Assembly: GCA_013339765.2 (NCBI GenBank) | Contig: CM023450.1 | Span: 105,789,344-105,853,343, forward strand | Direction: 5' to 3' | Source: Haemaphysalis longicornis | Taxonomy: Eukaryota > Arthropoda > Arachnida > Ixodida > Ixodidae | DNA length: 64,000 bases | In this document: positions 46,063-56,159 of the stretch, in pieces | Position numbering within the stretch: the first letter of the stretch is position 1 | Layout of the letters: each line of letters starts with the position of its first letter | The notes under the pieces: model-generated | What the model saw: only the letters and a program-made list of their open reading frames with translations | What the model was told of the DNA's origin: nothing | The model's database searches: none | Program-made: the position numbers and the translations under genes

Positions 46063-46321
46063 GTCTGCATACGTAATCTGAAAGCGAAATCGTTATGGTT
46101 AAGCGTGGCCATCGTGGTTGTCGATCCCCTACGTTGGTGAATCGGACGTTGGTCGTTGTGTGTGTGTGTGTGTGTTGGGGGGGGGGGGGGGGGGGCATGC
46201 TGACGCTGCAGCCAATTGGGTACAGGCGAATTGACCGTGAACTCCTGACAGCCAGTGTCATTGTCATTGGCCAGTCACTATTCGAGTGGGGATGTGCCGG
46301 TTCCGAAGACCATTCGGAACT
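46063..46321. other. Unannotated stretch with (TG)n and G-run
   Basis: (TG)n at 46156-46175 is followed by 19 consecutive G at 46177-46195. A possible B box (GTCGATCCC) lies near 46120. Nothing else seen. Confidence 0.5.
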
Positions 46322-46412
46322 GCCCACTGAGAAGGAAGGAAGGAAGGAGCAGTACAGGAAAGGCAGGGAGGTTAACCAGGGTGCCGTCCGGTTGGCTACC
46401 CTACTCACTGAG
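46322..46412 (-). mobile_element. LINE 3' UTR fragment, minus strand
   Basis: Reversed, the segment reads GGGTAGCCAACCGGACG, then GGTTAACCTCCCTGCC, CCTTTCCTG and TTCCTTCC. This is the 3' UTR end of an RNase H-type LINE. A diverged plus-strand relative lies at about 17150-17200 (AACCTCTCGGCCTTTCCTTT). Severely 5'-truncated. Confidence 0.6.
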
Positions 46413-46721
46413 AAACAACGAATTGTTGTTACGTTAGCTTTGTGAATCCGGCATGAAATAGCGTGACGCAACAGTAATGCGTCGTCAGCGGAATCCGTAA
46501 CGCTTTCATACTGAAAGCAACGCCTAAGCGGACTTAAATGTACTACGAAATCCGTGCCTCGTGTTCTGTAGGCCTTGAGGTTAGGGCGCGTGTCTGTCAC
46601 CACCCGCCCTAGGTTCGATTACCGTTCCTGGCACTGATGGCGGCTGTCATCGCCATTGCCCACTCTCTTTGAGTGGGTATATGACCAGACCAATGACCTA
46701 TCGGAACCCTGTACTGAGATG
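46413..46721. other. Unannotated stretch with a possible tRNA-like B box
   Basis: GTTAGGGCGCGTGTCTGTC followed by AGGTTCGATTACCG (about 46580-46622) could be a tRNA-derived SINE head. No tail or duplications seen. Confidence 0.35.
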
Positions 46722-46723
46722 TA

Positions 46724-47516
46724 CAGTCAGAATTCGATCTAACAAAGTCCGATCTTACGAATTTCTCGATCTAACGGACAAGACCGGATTTTCCTGCAGG
46801 TGCATATAGGGCTGAATGCTTTTATGAACTCGAAATAGATTCAGCGCCTTTACGATTTAAAGAAGTATTTCGAGAGACAGACACATTTTAAAAAGAGAAT
46901 GTCGAAGGTGTTTCGTCAGAACACCCCGAAGACCATTGCGATACGTCAGAAAAAAAAGAAAAGAAACGATGCATCTAGTTTTGTTTTTACAGAGATCTAC
47001 GAGATGCACTAGGCAGTACCATGGCCGCACACCACGATGTCCCGGCCAGCACGCTTTCCACAATTTTGAAGGAAAGGACGCCAGCATCCATGTCACTTCA
47101 TCTGAAATTGCATCGGAGAAAAATAACCCCAAGACCACGCCGCACGAGAACTTGGAGGAAGCCCTATTTACGTGGTTGAAGGATATGAAAGCCAAGAATG
47201 TTCCGCTCAGCGCGGAAGTGGCACGACAAATAACGCTGTGTTTTGCGTGTCTGCTGGCATGCGATGACTTCAGGGCAAGCCCCGGCTGGTTCATTATTAT
47301 TACCGCGGACTTTTAGTGCATTGATAAATTATCTCAGGCGAGCGACACGCCCGCCGCAATTATGATGTCATGGCAGCTGGTGGGATGTGGCTCCATTTTG
47401 ATCTCCAATTTATGAAATCAACTGCTTGTAAAACGGGAGTAACGATTTTACGAAGTTATCGACTTCACGAAATTATTCTTGGATCCCGGTCACTACGTTG
47501 GATCGGGTTTTAACTG
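46724..47516 (+). mobile_element. Tigger/pogo DNA transposon, internally deleted
   Basis: The left end CAGTCAGAATTCGATCTAAC and the right end reversed CAGTTAAAACCCGATCCAAC share the CAGT ... CGATCYAAC framework. TA flanks both sides (46722-46723, 47517-47518). Sub-terminal sequences on both sides repeat ACGAA-type motifs. Inside is a CENP-B-like helix-turn-helix region, but no DDE catalytic core fits in the 793 bp. Confidence 0.85.
46936..47316 (+). pseudogene. Tigger/CENP-B-like DNA-binding region
   Basis: In one frame about 47017-47075 reads HHDVPASTLSTILKER, the Psq/CENP-B N-terminal HTH recognition helix. After a frameshift, KTTPHENLEEALFTWLKDMK then AKNVPLSAEV and DDFRASPGWF matches the second, Tc5-type HTH of Tigger transposases and CENP-B (L-E-x-A-L-x-x-W ... 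F-x-A-S-x-G-W). The frame closes at 47316 just after the Trp-containing motif, so the nuclease domain is missing. Confidence 0.82.
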
Positions 47517-47518
47517 TA

Positions 47519-47780
47519 TTATAGCAGCAGCTTCGAGACACGTGGAATTCTGAGGCCACCCGATTCACACAACGCTGGATTTTTCGCCGCATTGGAAACA
47601 TGATGGTATCGCATTAAAAATCGAGGCCAAACAACGGAGAGGAAGGCGGAAATGGATAGCATGCTTATCAGGGCGGCGTTAGGCGTCTCAGATAGCATCT
47701 CGTGTTTCTGGAGATCGTTTCTGATGGCTGACATTCGCAGCACTGCGTTTAGAGGTTGCATAAACTCGTAATTCAGTATG
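47519..47780. other. Unannotated spacer
   Basis: No feature recognised between the Tigger element and the LINE tail. Confidence 0.4.
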
Positions 47781-47918
47781 ACATCATCATCACCACCACC
47801 ACCACCACCACCACCACAACCACCACCACCACCACCACCACCACCATCATCATCATAATCACCAAAACAACATCATAATAATAATCATCATAACCACCAT
47901 CATCATCACCATCATCAT
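47781..47918. repeat. (CAT/CAC)n trinucleotide tail
   Basis: CAC and CAT trinucleotides with AAC/AAT variants; the reverse complement of the LINE's (TGA/TGG)n tail. Confidence 0.95.
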
Positions 47919-48086
47919 ATCTACGTCCACTGCAAGGCAAACGACTCTGCCAAGGATCTCCAATTAGTCCTGTCCTGTGCTAACTGCGACCAATTTGTAC
48001 CCCCAAACTTCTTGATGTCATCACCCCATCTAACTTTATGCCAGCCTCAGCCATGGTTGCCTTCTCTAGGGATCCACTCTGTTTCG

Positions 48087-48937
48087 CAGTGATGCTCCGC
48101 GCAGGGAATTTTCCCTTTTTCGGGGAATTTTCGGCTATAATTTCGGCCAAAAAGGAAAAGAGAATCTTTAATAAATGAAGGGAATTTTAGTAGCCGAGGG
48201 GTAAAAAGGAAAAAATAATGTGAGTAAGACGGACCTCGCATCATTTGTTACTTTGCTTTCTCTTAAGAAGATCTTTTAACACTTCGCTGGATTTATTTTC
48301 CAAATATCCGCAGTCGTGCTTGCGCAAGCCCCAAGCATCCAAGACCGCTTCCAATATAGTACATAAAATAAGAGTGAGCATAGAGGAAAGAATACTCCTT
48401 GAGAAAGAGCTAGTAAAGCGTCAAGCAGCGGCGGCTGAAGGGCTAAGCCTGTTAGCGTGTATTCCTGCGCAATAAACAAAAAAGTATTTCTGGTGCGCCT
48501 TAGACCGCGTGCTGCAACAAGGGAAGGCACCAGAGGTTTCGAACTGAGCTAAAATTATCTGAATTACCCAACAATGTCTCGTTCTTTTTCATACGGGCTC
48601 TTTTTACTCAGAGCTTAGGCATGCAAAGTAAGCATGCTATTTGGTATAAAACGTGAAATGCACAGTCAAATGCTGCAAAGCAGCAGATATAGCGGAATTT
48701 TGGTCACGCTGAAACTCTTGATCCTCTCGGCCAGCGTCTGCTTCCGAAAGGCTACTTAAAGTAGACGTAGGCGGCGCTGACTAACTCGCAAAACCACGCA
48801 ATGATCTATCATCCTAAAAAGAGCATGCAGGGAAATTTGCAGGGAATTCTTGAGAAACCTGCGGGGGAAAATGCTAAAAATAGGGAATTCCTGAACATTG
48901 AAATAGGAATTTTTCTTCCTAGTACGGAACATCACTG
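48087..48937. mobile_element. hAT-like element inserted in the LINE
   Basis: The left end CAGTGATGCTCCGCGCAGGG and the right end reversed CAGTGATGTTCCGTACTAGG match at 16 or more of 20 positions. GGGAATTTTCCC and GGAATTCCC-type motifs repeat near both ends. The possible 8-bp target copies, CTGTTTCG (48079-48086) and CTGTTATC (48938-48945), agree at 5 positions. The flanking LINE halves join cleanly, which independently proves insertion. The plus-strand frame 48245-48475 has no transposase similarity, so the element is non-autonomous. Confidence 0.82.
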
Positions 48938-49200
48938 CTGTTATCCGCAATTACTTACGGTTATCTTGCTTTCGCATTACATGCCCGGCCCACGCCCATT
49001 TCTTCTTCTTAATTTCTACTAATAAGTCCTTTACACGCGTTTGTTCCCCGACCACCTCCCCCTCGTCTTGTCAATTATGTGTCACCTATCATCTTCCGCT
49101 CCATCGCTCGCTGAGTTGCCCTCAATTTAAGTTGAACTCTTTTAGTGAGCCTCCAAGTTTCTGCTCCGTAGGAGACTACCGGTCATGCACGTTATTCTTT

Positions 49201-49332
49201 AGGGATAATGTTATGACATAGTATGCTGGTAGGACATACTATTATATAATAAACTATAATATCGTACAATATTGCGTAATATATTACAATATAATACACT
49301 AACTATATGGTGCTTTAAGGCAATATACCGAA
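49201..49332. other. AT-rich spacer
   Basis: TAATAT/ATAATA-rich sequence between two LINE remnants; low complexity. Confidence 0.7.
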
Positions 49333-49430
49333 TCATCATCATCATCCTCATCATCATCCCCGTCACATCCACTGGAGGATGAAGGCCTCCCCCAGTGACC
49401 TCCAATCGCTTATAGCATCGGTACCATGAG
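49333..49430 (-). mobile_element. LINE 3' terminus, severely 5'-truncated, minus strand
   Basis: ATCATCATCATC-type tail at 49333-49358, followed on the plus strand by CACTGGAGGATGAAGGCC and TCCCCCAGTGACCTCCAAT. This is the antisense of the LINE 3' end, related to 52215-52320. Confidence 0.7.
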
Positions 49431-52214
49431 TATAATAATGACAACAACTGACCAAGCGAATACGCTTCCTTCTAAACAAGCCACCCCAGAAGAGGTAAAA
49501 ACAACAATAAATCACGAGAGAAAATCTTTCGTGATTATTATTGCGCCACCAAGAGCAGCCCCGTCTCTGTTTGCCCAAGATGCTAACCTGATCAAGCGCC
49601 GTCCGATGAATTTACGACTCCAAACGCCGCAGTCAGCTCGAGGCAATCCCGCCATTGCTGCCCCCCGCGGGAGAGATGAAACCCAGCGCTGAGATCGCGA
49701 AATGGGTGGCCGTAGATATAACCAAGCAATGCCTCCACAAACACATATAAGACAGGCGCAAACAAAACGCCCCAGGGAGCAAAACGGCATCGCGCGCTCA
49801 AGCACACGTGTGAGTTGAGAACGACGCTCAGGCGATTTAAGCGACCGTATACGTATACCGTACCACAGCGCCCACGCGGAGGCAGGCTGCAGTCATTGCT
49901 TATCGCCGCCGCACGGATCGCCGACGGTTTGCGCGGAGGCCCAGGAGCGCCGCGCACGTCTCCAGCAAATCATTGCTTCTTCTGCTATGATTCTTCTCCT
50001 AGAGTGGCCGTCACTGTGTACGACTTGGCCTGGTAGCCGGTGTGTGTTTACAAGGGTCGGATATCCTCTGCCGAATCCCCTAACGTGAGATCAGTGGATT
50101 CGGGAAACCGCTTGCTGAGGTGGGAGGCGTGTAGGACCATCGAGAAGCAAGAGTAACAAGAAGACAAAAAAGAAACCGCCGATGGAGGGTGCGGGGGAGG
50201 GTGGGGCTCTATCATACGTATAAATGAGCATTTGCTGAGGACTTCAATCTGAGGGCAAAACAACACACTTCTCCCTCTTCAACCAAATTAGGAGTAAAAA
50301 CTGATCATTCCAGATTGATCACAAAAGGAACAGCAATACAAAGATCCATCCATGCAGTGAGAGAAATCAGACTACTGGCCATTCGGCCTTCCACGGAACG
50401 CGTGCGGTGCGCGCCACAAGTTATCTGGCAGTAACCGACATAAAACGAGCGTAAAGGCAGCGCACAGTAAGCTCAAAAAAGAAGCGATAGGAACGAGAAA
50501 GGTCGCTGGGCGTTGGAAGAGGCAGTGAATAAAGAAGAGGACCAGGAACGTCGGCAGGAAGAAAAAGAGGAGGAAGCGGGGTTGGGGTGAATGTTCAACC
50601 AGAGATGCGGAAACCCAGTAAATGGCGGAGAAAGCAGGTGCGCCCCATCCATTACACATGTCCGGTCATTACCTGCGCCTAACACGCGCCTAAATCTAAG
50701 GCGAGCGCGAGGAGCGAGGGAGAACAACGATACCGTGCTGGCGCGGAGGAGGCAAAGCGGATAAAATAGTTCACATACACCAAACGCGTTAAACGAACAA
50801 AAAAAATGACGCTGGGAAAGTAGAATCCGCCTCGCGGACTTCGAGTGCAAGAAAATGCGCGCTGGATAAAAAAGCAAGCGCGTGGTTTCAAAGCCGCGCA
50901 TAGGATAACACAAAAATAAGCATATACGCGGAAGGAAAAGAAAGGAAGCTGGATAGGAAGAAAGTACCGGAAGAGACGAGGAAACAATGGCGGAGGACCG
51001 GGAGTGTGCGTGCATCGTTGGTTCCGGCGATCGCGATTATTTCTTCCCTTGATTTGGCGCTTCTCCGCCTTCTCCCTCCCTCGTCCTCTTGATCCTCCTT
51101 GGCTACCTCCCATGCGTTTAATGTAACTCTGGCAGCCGTACGATGTTTCATTTCGCCCCTCTTACTCGATTATATTCCGCGCGTCCACCAATCATTCTCC
51201 CGTTTCTTTCGCTCATTTCTGGCGAAGGAAGAAATAAAAAGTTATTCTTCTCGGCAGCCGCAGCGCCGTTCTCGTTCTCTGGCGGGCGTGGCAAGGCGGA
51301 GTCGCCGTTGCTTAAAATTTACGACGCCCAAGCGCAATTCGCGCCCACAATAGCAGCGAACGTGATTGAGGGGGCTGGAAGACGAAAGAAGTTGGCCTTG
51401 TAATATTCGCGAGGCTGTGCAACTCGCATTCCTCGCCAGAACGTAGCGCAGCATCTCATGAAGTGAACCCGTCCTTTTTCTTACTTTTTTTTGTTACGCT
51501 TTCGTCTTGCAGCAGTGATGAGTGCTCTCATCTGCCATCGTTTCAGGCGTTCTATCGGTTGACATCACTTACGCATCCGGGGGTAGGCGGACTCAGAAGA
51601 GAGCGCGCCCGAAAACAGTGCCGCATATTTTTACAAAGGGCTTGGGCGACATGCTCTTCGAAAGCCGGATAGTCTGCTAAACGCACATTTCATTGGTTAA
51701 TGAAAGAGTGCTCAGCAGACGTCAACTAGATAAGCCAACTATATAACAGATTGAACTATTAATATTGTGTACGCTTGGGCGAGCTGGTAATCCAGACTAA
51801 ACGATCACTGATGAAAAACCACAACGACGACAACAATAGTAGCAGAGAACAATAGGCAACCTGCAGCTAACTTAATTGGAAATGTACATTTTTTACAGGA
51901 CTACCGCGACACAAAGAGTTACGCATACAAAACTACCCTTCTCCTTTTTTTCCGTGCGGCATTTGTGGGGCTCCTCTCATAAATTTGTATTATGAGAACA
52001 TTGAACCGGGCTGTCTAAGGAATTGCAATTTTGTTACCTTCAGTTAGAGTCATCACTAGGGATAGTGCTAGACGCTAGGGCGCTCGAGCGCCTTATCCCT
52101 AAGAGTCGACATCGGGCCCAAGCCCCCAGAGGTACCGTAGCCTTCCAAAACCGACGGGTTGAGGCTTACAGTACAAGGTCACCGGAATGGTACCTGTTAA
52201 TTCCGCACTGAAGA
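49431..52214. other. Unannotated stretch
   Basis: GC-rich and purine/pyrimidine-skewed blocks at 49850-50000 and 50400-51400 have open frames of 120-180 codons on the minus strand, none with a recognisable domain. Some may be untranslated or regulatory sequence of an unseen gene. Confidence 0.4.
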
Positions 52215-52571
52215 ACAAATTCATCGTCTTCATCCTCACAATCATCCTCATCGCCATCATCAGCTTATTTGGTTCACTGTAGGACCAAGGCCTCCCTCGT
52301 TGACCTCCACCCGCTCCTGCCCTTCACTGCCCGATTCCAATCGATCCTTCCTTCAGAATGTTCACATTTCGTCCCTCCACAGAGTTAATGCCCTTCCCCT
52401 TCTTCTAGACCCCTCTTTTGGTGTTCACTCGGCAACCCTGGTGCTCCACCGGTTGTCCCTTCTTGAAATTACTTGGCCTGCCCAGGTTCATTTCTTTTTC
52501 TTTACTTCAACTATGATATCATCTACTTTAGTTTTGTTCTCTGATCCACAAAGCTCATCGCCCTATAATTA

Positions 52572-53057
52572 GTATAATTATTCGCAGTGTCTACAGTGCC
52601 GTCTGACGACATTCGAATATTTAATACTAGGCTAGCACAGGCCCGAACGTCTCTCGTTGTAGTGTAGAGGATCCGTATTAGCTTCTTGATCTCAAGGACG
52701 GTGGTTCGAGACCGGCTCTTGCTTCGGTTTTTTTTTTTTCATCTTTAAATTGAACTGTAATTTTCATGGCTTAGGTTAGTTTTGGTGTTTTAAATGATTT
52801 CTGTATGGGCGTTAGGTCACGTTATGTTATGTTTAGGTTAGGTTGCCTAGCTCTAGGTTATCTAGAGCGATGTAGTGTCAGACGCGGCAATTTTGCTGCA
52901 AAACGCCGGGGGACGTCGATATAGTGGAGTGCTTATAATACCGTCGGACGGCACTCTAGACATAGCCATAATTATTATATTTATAATATTTTATTTATAA
53001 TTTTTAAAATACTTATTATTATTATAATTATAATGGCCGTATAATTATTATATAACT
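52572..53057 (+). mobile_element. 486-bp insertion with tRNA-like segment, inverted ends and AT-rich tail
   Basis: Flanked by the 10-bp direct repeat CCTATAATTA (52562-52571 and 53058-53067). Inside, TGTCTACAGTGCCGTCTGAC (52589 on) is repeated inverted near 52943-52962 (reverse complement TGTCTAGAGTGCCGTCCGAC). Between them lies a tRNA-like stretch (52651-52727) with a B-box-like GGTTCGAGACC, followed by 12 T. The last 90 bp are AT-rich. It could be a tRNA-headed SINE or a MITE carrying one. I do not recognise the family. Confidence 0.65.
52651..52740 (+). ncRNA. tRNA-like pol III unit with T-run
   Basis: GTTGTAGTGTAGAGGATC could act as an A box, and GTGGTTCGAGACC at 52701-52713 is a near-consensus B box. 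A run of 12 T at 52728-52739 would terminate pol III. No full cloverleaf can be drawn, so this is a SINE head or pseudo-tRNA rather than a tRNA gene. Confidence 0.4.
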
Positions 53058-53068
53058 CCTATAATTAT
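52968..53068. repeat. AT-rich low-complexity tract
   Basis: Almost entirely TAAT, TTAT and ATAATTATTA units. Confidence 0.9.
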
Positions 53069-53345
53069 TCTTTCCATGGCCCGCTGAGCCGACCTAAGCC
53101 TGCTTTTCAGTTGTGTAGTAAGGCGCCAAGTTTATGCTTCATATGTCATCACCGGCAGGACGCATTGGTCGTATATTCTTCTTTTCAGTGGAAGAGGTAG
53201 CTCACTTTTGATTATTTGGGAGAGTTGGCCGAGTGCGTACCAGCCCATACCTATTCTGCGCCGGATTTCTTTCTCGTGGTTTGGATCAGCCCTGGCAGCT
53301 TGTCCTAGGTATAGTTTCACTCTTCTACTCGCTCTAGCGTAGCGT

Positions 53346-53848
53346 TACGTAATCTGAAGAGAGCTCTTTCAGATTGCTTATTTATCATTACTTTATCATT
53401 ATTTATCATTACTTACAAGACCAAATTGCAGTACCAAATACTTCGTCACGCATCGCCCATTGTCTTGAAACTCACCGCACAGCAAGATGATATTACCGCA
53501 ATAGCTAGCGTAAAAAATACCCCAGTTTGTAGTAACATTTTTTTGCCTCCCTCTTTGCCCTGTACTGTTGTTTATGGTTTTCACAATTTTCGTACTCTTG
53601 CCTTACAGCACTGGAACTAATTTTTCTTTTGCAGATTGCATCTTGTTCGGTTACTATTGATCTTTCTTTCTGGTCTAATAACCCCGTCGCCGATTGCACC
53701 TACGCTATGTTTTTTTTTATATAATCTGCGTACTGTTGTTTACTATTGTCCTTGTATTATTTTTTCCCTGCGTTATAGCTCTGTAGCCATATGGTTATTT
53801 TTCGTTTTTAGCTGTTGAGTGCATCTTGCTTCAGTACTATTTTTTCTG
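53346..53848. other. Unannotated stretch
   Basis: Short frames only. The LINE may continue here undetected. Confidence 0.4.
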
Positions 53849-54130
53849 ATTTTAACATGAAAGTGTTTTATTCCCGGATACACGAAGATTTCGATGACGT
53901 GATATCTGTCACGGAAGTGACGCCACTAAAACGAAGCAAGCGGCCTGTAAAGGGTGCACCCCTGCACACAAGGTCTTTTTCCGAGGAAGCAACTTTTAGT
54001 ACTGAAGAGTACGTTATACTTAGGGTTGTTCGTTTTGCGGTATTTACATTTTAACACGAAAGTGTTTTATGCCACGATACCCCAAGATTTCACTGACGTC
54101 ATATCCGTCACGGAAATGACGCCAGTACAC
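53849..54130. repeat. Tandem duplication, 200-bp period
   Basis: TTTTAACATGAAAGTGTTTT at 53849 recurs as TTTTAACACGAAAGTGTTTT at 54049, followed in both by AAGATTTC, TGACGT, ATATC-GTCACGGAA and TGACGCCA. Unit 1 is complete (200 bp). Unit 2 is recognisable for about 80 bp and then diverges. Each unit has GTGACG/CGTCAC palindromic pieces. Probably a fragment of a satellite-like repeat. Confidence 0.82.
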
Positions 54131-55719
54131 CTTTGCCGAAGCGACACCGCCAGCAGGATGTCGCTCGCCAAGCACACCCACAAGACTGTCGCCGACCCGC
54201 AAATAATGCTCAGCTGCAGATTTCGCTACACATTTCCCTTTCGTGTTTTCGCGATTCCTACGACAGAGGAATCAACCATAGTTTTTTTAACGATTGAGAG
54301 ACGTTTGCGTTTGCCGACGTTGTTGTGTTAGGTTCTTAAGTATGTCAAGTTGCCTTTGAGCAATTTGTTCCCCGCAAGTTTCCCTCAGTAAAATATTGCG
54401 CATACTTTAGGACCTGAAGTCATTTCTCTTCACTTCATTTGTGCGGAGTCGTACGGAAGCAATGAACCTGTGCTGCTCAAACACCTTGTTCCTTTCTCTT
54501 TTTGAATGGTCAAACTTAAATGCGCGAGCCGTTGAGCTATACATATTGATGCGCTCGAAGGTTCAGCGGGAAAAAAAATAGTGCGGAAAAAGACGAAACT
54601 CCATGGGTTATTTAATTGCGTACTGATTCAGGCACGGTTTTCTCCCTGATTCTAGGTGTCTGCGTGCGAAACTCCTCAACTGAAGATTTTCTATGAACTC
54701 GCAGAGGTCACGCGTCTACGAGCGAGTGTACGTAGGCCTTCTTTAAACCTTTCATGCAAGGATGTTTTCCGCTTTTCAAATAGTCATTCCGTAATCGTAT
54801 TGCGCTTTTACTGATGGGAAGCCTAAACCTGTTGCTGCAATTCGCCTGCTCTTCCATGCCCACGCCTGCTCGAGCAATTCTTTTTACTCTTAAACTTTTC
54901 GCTGTGCATCCGACTCGTGCCGTGCATATGGAAAAGTATGAGACAGAAAAGAAAAAGAAGCTACCATTAAGACATCTCCTATTTGCTCTACTTAAAGGCA
55001 TGCAAGAAAAACGTCGCAAAATATACAGGAACGGCACATAGTGTAAAGTAATGGTAAGTACAGCTAGAGTAAACGTACGCACGGATTAATTAGTGCGAGC
55101 TGTTGCAAAACAAAATTTTCGAATTTTGGGTCTCTTACGCGTTGGATCTACACCTGGGCTATGAGTTGCGCTGTAGCAGGGAACGCCTGATTAACCTTTA
55201 CCGCCTTTCTCGGACGCGAAATTCTCGCCCCAGAAGAGTTTTCGTTTTCGCCTTCATAAAAAAAGGGCTTCTATACGGCCAGGATCAAACTCCCGTCCAG
55301 GGACTCAGCAGCACGATGTCTTAGGCCCTGAGTAACGACGGTGGTTCATTAACAAGACCTATTTTCAGTTATAACTACGGAGTCCTATGGTTCGAAGCGA
55401 CAAGGCCGATAGCGTGGCGGTGCACACGTTCAGGGCAGAGGATGGCGGCCTGCCTACCCACCTGGTATCTGCAGTACACTCAATTTCGGTGACATGCTCT
55501 GTTCCTACACGACTTACTGCGATTACCACGCACCAAAATGGCAATCCAGAGTAACCCATTCGACACGTGTAATAATAAAAACGGCTTTAAGCTCGTGGAA
55601 GTAGCATTTGCCCTAATTATGGCCTAGAATTTGGTGATGCTGGCGTCCCATCGAAAGGTATCATCTTGCGTCATCATACCTGGGACAAATTCAAGAAGCG
55701 TGGTGGTTACCTTCCACCA
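54131..55719. other. Unannotated stretch
   Basis: No recognised gene. The frame 54708-55082 (minus, 124 codons) has no known domain. Confidence 0.4.
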
Positions 55720-56136
55720 CTATATGTGTCTTAAGCGACATATGGCATGGAATGCCCGCAATGCCTTCCACGTTAAAATGTAGTGCTCCCCCCTCCCCCC
55801 ACACACACACCCACACCAACGCACAAGCACACACCACCACAATCGAATGTCCCTGGTTGCACAAGGCTCGTTCATATAATCCGTAACCGCAGAACAGGCC
55901 CGCTTTGGCACGTATTTAGGCACGGTTCTAAACATCTCAGCAGGGACGAGTACTGTTAGAAGTACGGACAAAAAGGCGATTACTGGCTGACCAACCACTA
56001 CCAAAGTGTAAACGGTTGAACACCGAATGCGATAGTCGAAGTAAGCACGAAATTTAGTTTCCGCGCCGTCTACAACAAAATATTTTCTTCCGGATAACGC
56101 AAGCCAAGTTTCCACGCTCTGCGAAACTCGAAACAT
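55720..56136 (-). CDS. Unidentified open frame with one hydrophobic segment
   Basis: 138 codons from a Met. The first 100 residues look more protein-like than most frames here, with a hydrophobic stretch (TLVVVGQPVIAFLSVLLTVL, about residues 44-63) that could be a membrane helix. The C-terminal third is translated CA-rich repeat (Trp/Cys/Gly-rich) and unlikely to be real. No family recognised; probably chance. Confidence 0.15.
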   Translation of the reverse strand: MFRVSQSVETWLALSGRKYFVVDGAETKFRAYFDYRIRCSTVYTLVVVGQPVIAFLSVLLTVLVPAEMFRTVPKYVPKRACSAVTDYMNEPCATRDIRLWWCVLVRWCGCVCGGRGEHYILTWKALRAFHAICRLRHI

Positions 56137-56159
56137 TTCCGCTATTAGTTTTCACCAGG

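Larger units (their letters stand above)
47781..49200 (-). mobile_element. Endonuclease/RT-type LINE 3' part, minus strand, split by a hAT element
   Basis: Reading on the minus strand from 49200, the LINE runs to about 48946, is interrupted by 48087-48937, and resumes at 48078 with AGAGTGGATCCCTAGAGAAG, AAGTTAGATGGGG, AATTGGTCGCAGTTAGCACA and TTTGCCTTGCAGTGGACGTA. It ends in the ATG/GTG trinucleotide tail (47781-47918). It is the same family as the nested element at 13962-14287, which shares GAGTGGATCCCTAGA, GTTAGATGGG and TTGGTCGCAGTTA. The 5' half corresponds to the protein segment WAGHVMR and its upstream region. Confidence 0.85.
52215..53345 (-). mobile_element. LINE remnant, minus strand, RT end to 3' tail, with a 486-bp insertion
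   Basis: The 3' part (52215-52571) starts in a degraded ATC-rich tail and GGACCAAGGCCTCCCT-type sequence. The 5' part (53058-53345) encodes the post-RT motif of endonuclease/RT LINEs, with YLGQAARADPNHEKEIRRRI, GMGWYALGQLSQIIKSELPL and KRRIYDQCVLPVMTYEA. The join CCTATAATTA ... TTCTTTCCATGGC continues the LINE sequence once the insertion and one target copy are removed. Confidence 0.85.

Noticed and set aside
50473..51113. Minus-strand frames of 144-180 codons as a membrane protein gene
   Set aside because: Phe/Leu/Ser/Arg-rich from purine/pyrimidine-skewed DNA, with overlapping frames of similar length; no family resemblance.
52835..52865. Telomere-like TTAGG repeats
   Set aside because: Only two or three scattered AGGTT/TTAGG units, no array.
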